Source: JAUYQE01 sp035289745 (GTDB lineage Archaea; Nanobdellota; Nanobdellia; Woesearchaeales; GW2011-AR9). Taken from it: 15,031 nt of DNA. Position 1 is the first letter of the stretch, and every line of letters begins with the position of its first letter. The position numbers and the translations under genes are program-made. The notes under the pieces were generated by a model, which had not been told where the DNA came from, made no database searches, and saw only the letters and a program-made list of their open reading frames with translations. Below are positions 12,188-15,031 of this stretch, piece by piece. The stretch spans positions 1 to 15,031 of the forward strand of contig DATDWF010000067.1 in NCBI GenBank assembly GCA_035289745.1. The letters run 5' to 3'.

Positions 12188-13135
12188 TTATTCCGGAGTG
12201 CGGATGATTTTCACTTTCTTTGAAATAGATTCTGTGTAACTGTAATCCAAATCCACCAGCAAAGGCGTTTCGTACGCCACCGTGCCGGGAATGTCAAAGC
12301 TGCAGATGATTTTTCCCTGCTCGTTCGTCAAGCGGACAAAGCCATCGCGGGGCTTGCAGTCGCCCGGAAGCCCGGTGCTGCCTAAGCGGACACTGTAACG
12401 AAGCCGGTCAATATCCGTAAAATCCAAGCTGCCCGAGCCACAGGTTTGCAGGCTGACAAAAGGGCTGAGCACTCTTCCGGATCCAAAATTCTTGATGTTG
12501 ATTTCGAAGATAGCGCGGCCGCCGACCATGTCCACGCCCACATAGCTCACGCCGACCGGAGCGCCTTGCCCGGAGCCGGTGCTCACATCTTTCGGCGTGC
12601 AGGCTTTTTGCTCGGAGGTTATTTGGTAGAATAAGGGATCAATGCAGACGAGCGGCGAGGCCGTCGTCCGATAGGTGTAGCAGGCCACAATGTTCAGCGT
12701 CGGATTGTATTCAAAAACATTCGGTGGCAAGGCAATGCCCGCCGAGCGGAATTCCAGCTGGTTGGAGCTGCCTTCGACGTTATAGATGTCTTTGCCTTCC
12801 AGAACTCCCAGATTTTCGCCGCAGGATCTTGGCTGGTCAATGCCGCGGATAATGTTCGGATCCGCTCCGGTTATCTGCACGAAGCAATCGCGCTGGTCAA
12901 GATCAAAGTTGCCTTTGTTCTTCACTTCCACTAACGCAAGAAATTCATTCTGGTCGTACAGCAAATTGGGTGGATAGTTCTGAACGAGACTAAGCTTTAC
13001 GCCTTCCGTTCCCGTCTGGACGCGCTGGATGGCTGCTTCCGTGTCCAGGGGCTTATCGCCGGGAGCAGTGCCTTTGCAGGAAATTAGGAAAAGCAGTCCT
13101 AAGAGAAGGATGATGCCCAATGCCCTCTTTTTCAT
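12188..13135 (-). CDS. Predicted surface lipoprotein with two Ig/CARDB-like domains (paralogue 2)
   Basis: The 315-residue protein starts MKKRALG, followed by a Leu/Ile-rich core and lipobox FLISC (Cys20 lipidation). The first beta domain has LALVEVKNKGNFDL (about 67-80) and the second IFEINIKNFGSGRV (about 209-222). These correspond to LRNKGEYGL and IKVKNVGGGEV of the downstream gene, and both proteins end with an LDYSY/FDYRY strand and a K/R-rich tail. Eight further cysteines lie outside the signal, some in pairs (CFVQ/RSCG, ACYT/VCID), suggesting disulfides. The ATG is about 28 nt from a TATA box and has no Shine-Dalgarno sequence, so it is likely leaderless. It probably is a duplicate-derived cell-surface protein of unknown role. 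Confidence 0.78.
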   Translation of the reverse strand: MKKRALGIILLLGLLFLISCKGTAPGDKPLDTEAAIQRVQTGTEGVKLSLVQNYPPNLLYDQNEFLALVEVKNKGNFDLDQRDCFVQITGADPNIIRGIDQPRSCGENLGVLEGKDIYNVEGSSNQLEFRSAGIALPPNVFEYNPTLNIVACYTYRTTASPLVCIDPLFYQITSEQKACTPKDVSTGSGQGAPVGVSYVGVDMVGGRAIFEINIKNFGSGRVLSPFVSLQTCGSGSLDFTDIDRLRYSVRLGSTGLPGDCKPRDGFVRLTNEQGKIICSFDIPGTVAYETPLLVDLDYSYTESISKKVKIIRTPE

Positions 13136-13157
13136 CTTGTTTCACTTAAGTCTTATA

Positions 13158-13168
13158 CTTTATATAAG
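13158..13168 (-). promoter_or_regulatory. TATA box for lipoprotein paralogue 2
   Basis: The minus strand reads CTTATATAAAG, centred near 13163 and about 28 nt before the ATG at 13135. It forms a divergent promoter pair with the ferredoxin TATA box only about 25 bases away. Confidence 0.6.
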
Positions 13169-13184
13169 CTTTTTGGTAAACAAT

Positions 13185-13195
13185 ATTTATAAAGG
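13185..13195 (+). promoter_or_regulatory. TATA box for the ferredoxin gene
   Basis: ATTTATAAAGG has TTTATAAA at 13186-13193, centred about 26 nt before the ATG at 13215. There is no Shine-Dalgarno sequence close to the ATG. It matches the suf operon TATA box in sequence (TTTATAAA) and in spacing. Confidence 0.6.
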
Positions 13196-13214
13196 AAACG
13201 ACCGCAAAAGAGCC

Positions 13215-13487
13215 ATGCCTTCACTCAAGGTTATCCATTTCAAAAAGGACTGCATCAGCTGCGGCGCGTGCGCAGCCATCGCTCCCCAATTCTGGGAACT
13301 GGAGCCCAGCGGCCTGGCGCATCTCAAAAGCGCAAAAGAAGTGGGCGACCACTGGGAGCTGCCCATCGAAGAAAAAGATAGGACTGCCCATCAGGACGCT
13401 GCCGATGTCTGCCCGGTGAATATTATCCATGTGAAGGAGGTTAAAGAGGGGGAGGGAGACGAGAAGGATGCAGAGAACAAAGAGTAA
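13215..13487 (+). CDS. Small single-cluster ferredoxin
   Basis: The 90-residue acidic protein carries one cluster motif, CISCGAC (Cys13, Cys16, Cys19), closed by Cys66-Pro67 in DAADVCPVNIIHV. This is the pattern of monocluster [4Fe-4S] ferredoxins with a 40-odd-residue insert in place of the second cluster. It would carry electrons between cytoplasmic redox enzymes. The C-terminal 20 residues are almost all Glu, Lys and Asp. The frame is open to 13029, but the ATG at 13215 starts at the family N-terminus and sits 26 nt past a TATA box. Its stop is one base from the convergent RT stop. It would be a client of the SUF system, but no specific partner is visible. Confidence 0.9.
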   Translation: MPSLKVIHFKKDCISCGACAAIAPQFWELEPSGLAHLKSAKEVGDHWELPIEEKDRTAHQDAADVCPVNIIHVKEVKEGEGDEKDAENKE

Positions 13488-13488
13488 C

Positions 13489-15031
13489 TCAAAGAAGAAC
13501 GGTGCGGCCGCTAAATCTTTTGGCGTCTTTAAACTCCCTCCATGACACAAATCGCTTTTTTTCTTTTTCTGGGAGAACACAGATGCTCACGTGATTGTTG
13601 AAAAAGTAAAGAAACTCTTTTTTGGTAAAGCAGATTTCGGCATTTTTTGCTGCCAACTGCTGGAATTTCCTGCCGCATTCTTGCCGTTGCTTTTTGTTGA
13701 AATAACACTTCCGTATACAGTTTGTTCTCTGATACCAGTTGATGAAATACACTATGCTTTTCTTCTGGTGTTTTCCCCGAAGGTTTGCCAAGACACAATT
13801 GATTTCGTTATAAGAAATGCTTTCTACATTTATTCTCTCTTTTATCTCTTTCAAGGTATCATTTGGTGTTCTGATATTCGCGAGAATTTTCTTGATTTTA
13901 TCATAGGGAAGAATGGTCTTTAGTGGCAATTGGTGGTGCTCTACCAGCATTGAAAGATGAGCCCAGATTGTCCCTTCTTTCAAGCCTCTGGCGACGGCAA
14001 TTTGCTGGGGGGTCATTCCTTTCTTGACGAGCAACAACGTTTTCTGCGTACTGAAATCTTTCTTACTTTCGTCAATCTTCTGATAAAAATTCACGTATTT
14101 TTTTGCGGAAATGATCTCGGAGTCGGGTTGTGGCGGAAACCATTGGTTAAATTTTTTGACTAATTGTCTTCTATACTTGTAGGTATTGGCCTGAAATGCA
14201 TAGGAGAGCCAGCCTTCAAATTTTTCAATGACTTTCTCTCGATCGATTTTCCTTTCTTTGTACTCTCGCCTCATGTTTTCCATCTTTCTCTCAAATTTTC
14301 GGATGTTCTTCTTCACCAAGAGCCTATGATGATAAAACACGCAAAAGCCGAGAAAAGTAACCCCTTCGCCCAGTTTCAAGATGTGCGACTTATCCGGATG
14401 AAGCCGTAGGTAGAGTTTTTCCCGTAGGAATTGCTCTATTTTTTCTTTGTACTCGGCAAGCACTTCTCGAGAGCGGTGTAAAATAACAAAATCATCCACA
14501 TAGCGGATGTAATATTTCGCTTTCAGTTGGTGTTTGACAAATTGGTCCAGCTCGTTAAGATACACATTGGCAAAGAATTGAGAGGTTAAATTTCCGAGAG
14601 GCATTCCCCTTTCTTTCTCTGTGCTGTGATGATTTGCAAAGATTTGCTTGATAAGCCACAGTATCTTTTCATCTTTGATTCTTTTTCCCAGAATTTTGAG
14701 GAGGATCTGATGATTTACGGTGTCAAAGTAGCTTTTGATGTCCGCTTTGAGAACAAAACAGGTGATGGTGTTGTTCTGGGAGACTTTTCTCTTAAACGCA
14801 TCAAATCGTTTAACGGCGTTGAGCGTTCCTTTTCCCAGCCGGTTTGCAAAAGAATCACCCACGAACTGCCGGTCAAAAACAGGTTCGATTATATTACACA
14901 GCGCATGATGCACCACTCGGTCTCTGAAAGCTGATTTGCTTATCTTCCTCGTTTTGGGATCACGGAGAATGAACGTTTTAAGCGGTTGCGGGTGGTACGT
15001 TTGCAGGAGGAGTTCGTTTCGTAATTGCAAC
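13489..15031 (-). CDS. DGR-like reverse transcriptase with HTH_40-type domain and Cys-containing tail, 5' end missing
   Basis: The frame runs off the right edge; 513 residues are visible, and about 45-60 N-terminal ones are probably missing. RT motifs in order are AFRDRVVHHALCNIIEPVF (34-52), FVLKADIKSYFDTV with catalytic Asp97, RGMPLGNLTSQFFANVYLNE (141-160), IRYVDDFVILH with Asp179-Asp180, LHPDKSHI and VTFLGF. LGNLTSQ in place of the intron-type QGxxxSP is typical of diversity-generating retroelement RTs. Residues about 320-418 match HTH_40 (GMTPQQIAVARGLKEGTIWAHLSML, then ISYNEINCVLANLRG), a domain known from the end of RecQ-like helicases. The tail has Cys438, 442, 452, 467 and 484. All palm aspartates are intact. 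Base composition is A/T-rich (37% G+C in one sampled line). The stop is one base from the ferredoxin stop. Confidence 0.88.
   Translation of the reverse strand, partial: LQLRNELLLQTYHPQPLKTFILRDPKTRKISKSAFRDRVVHHALCNIIEPVFDRQFVGDSFANRLGKGTLNAVKRFDAFKRKVSQNNTITCFVLKADIKSYFDTVNHQILLKILGKRIKDEKILWLIKQIFANHHSTEKERGMPLGNLTSQFFANVYLNELDQFVKHQLKAKYYIRYVDDFVILHRSREVLAEYKEKIEQFLREKLYLRLHPDKSHILKLGEGVTFLGFCVFYHHRLLVKKNIRKFERKMENMRREYKERKIDREKVIEKFEGWLSYAFQANTYKYRRQLVKKFNQWFPPQPDSEIISAKKYVNFYQKIDESKKDFSTQKTLLLVKKGMTPQQIAVARGLKEGTIWAHLSMLVEHHQLPLKTILPYDKIKKILANIRTPNDTLKEIKERINVESISYNEINCVLANLRGKHQKKSIVYFINWYQRTNCIRKCYFNKKQRQECGRKFQQLAAKNAEICFTKKEFLYFFNNHVSICVLPEKEKKRFVSWREFKDAKRFSGRTVLL

Noticed and set aside
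13029..13214. Longer ferredoxin start at 13029
   Set aside because: It would overlap the divergent lipoprotein signal peptide and both promoters, while the ferredoxin fold begins at the ATG at 13215.
13489..15031. Group II intron maturase as the identity of the RT
   Set aside because: Motif 4 is LGNLTSQ rather than QGxxxSP, no HNH endonuclease or typical maturase tail is seen, and no domain V-like RNA was recognised after the stop.
1..15031. CRISPR arrays, tRNA or rRNA genes, insertion-sequence ends
   Set aside because: No regularly spaced direct repeats, cloverleaf-like segments, ribosomal signatures or transposase genes with terminal repeats were recognised on either strand by eye.

Overview
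The window looks archaeal. It carries a replication factor C small subunit (rfcS). Several genes have a TATA box centred about 25-28 nt upstream of the start codon, the geometry of leaderless archaeal transcripts. The SUF proteins, including a short SufU-like scaffold, are of a type seen in archaea. Compact gene packing, a pair of paralogous predicted surface lipoproteins and a diversity-generating-retroelement-like reverse transcriptase (RT) with an extra C-terminus suggest a DPANN-type lineage such as Woesearchaeota. That placement is inference and rests on no database search. An Mn-type superoxide dismutase next to a complete Fe-S assembly operon implies exposure to oxygen.

Layout. Bases 2-1095 (+ strand) hold the 3' end of an FAD-dependent oxidoreductase and a Bro-N protein that has lost its normal C-terminus. 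Bases 1107-1367 (-) encode a SemiSWEET sugar transporter with its own promoter. Bases 1449-9211 (-) form one compact operon, in transcription order: a Cys-tailed HTH regulator, sufB (interrupted by a 402-residue intein with a LAGLIDADG endonuclease), sufD, sufS, sufU, sufC, a SufT/MIP18-like gene and a bicupin gene. Several neighbours overlap by ATGA-type junctions, and strong Shine-Dalgarno sequences precede sufB and sufC. Bases 9433-11057 (+) carry sodA and rfcS. Bases 11083-13135 (-) carry two paralogous lipoprotein genes separated by a hairpin-rich spacer. Bases 13215-13487 (+) encode a small single-cluster ferredoxin, divergent from the second lipoprotein. Bases 13489-15031 (-) hold an RT that runs off the right edge.

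How the genes work together. SufS takes sulfur from cysteine, SufU may relay or scaffold it, SufB-SufD-SufC form the ATP-driven assembly platform, and the SufT-like protein probably helps deliver clusters. The regulator at the head of the operon ends in a four-cysteine tail and is a plausible Fe-S-sensing autoregulator; a small palindrome overlaps its start codon.

The most unusual object is the RT. Its palm domain has diversity-generating-retroelement (DGR) signatures (LGNLTSQ in motif 4, YVDD in motif 5) and is followed by an HTH_40-type winged-helix domain and a cysteine-containing tail. The template and variable repeats that would prove a DGR were not seen in this window.
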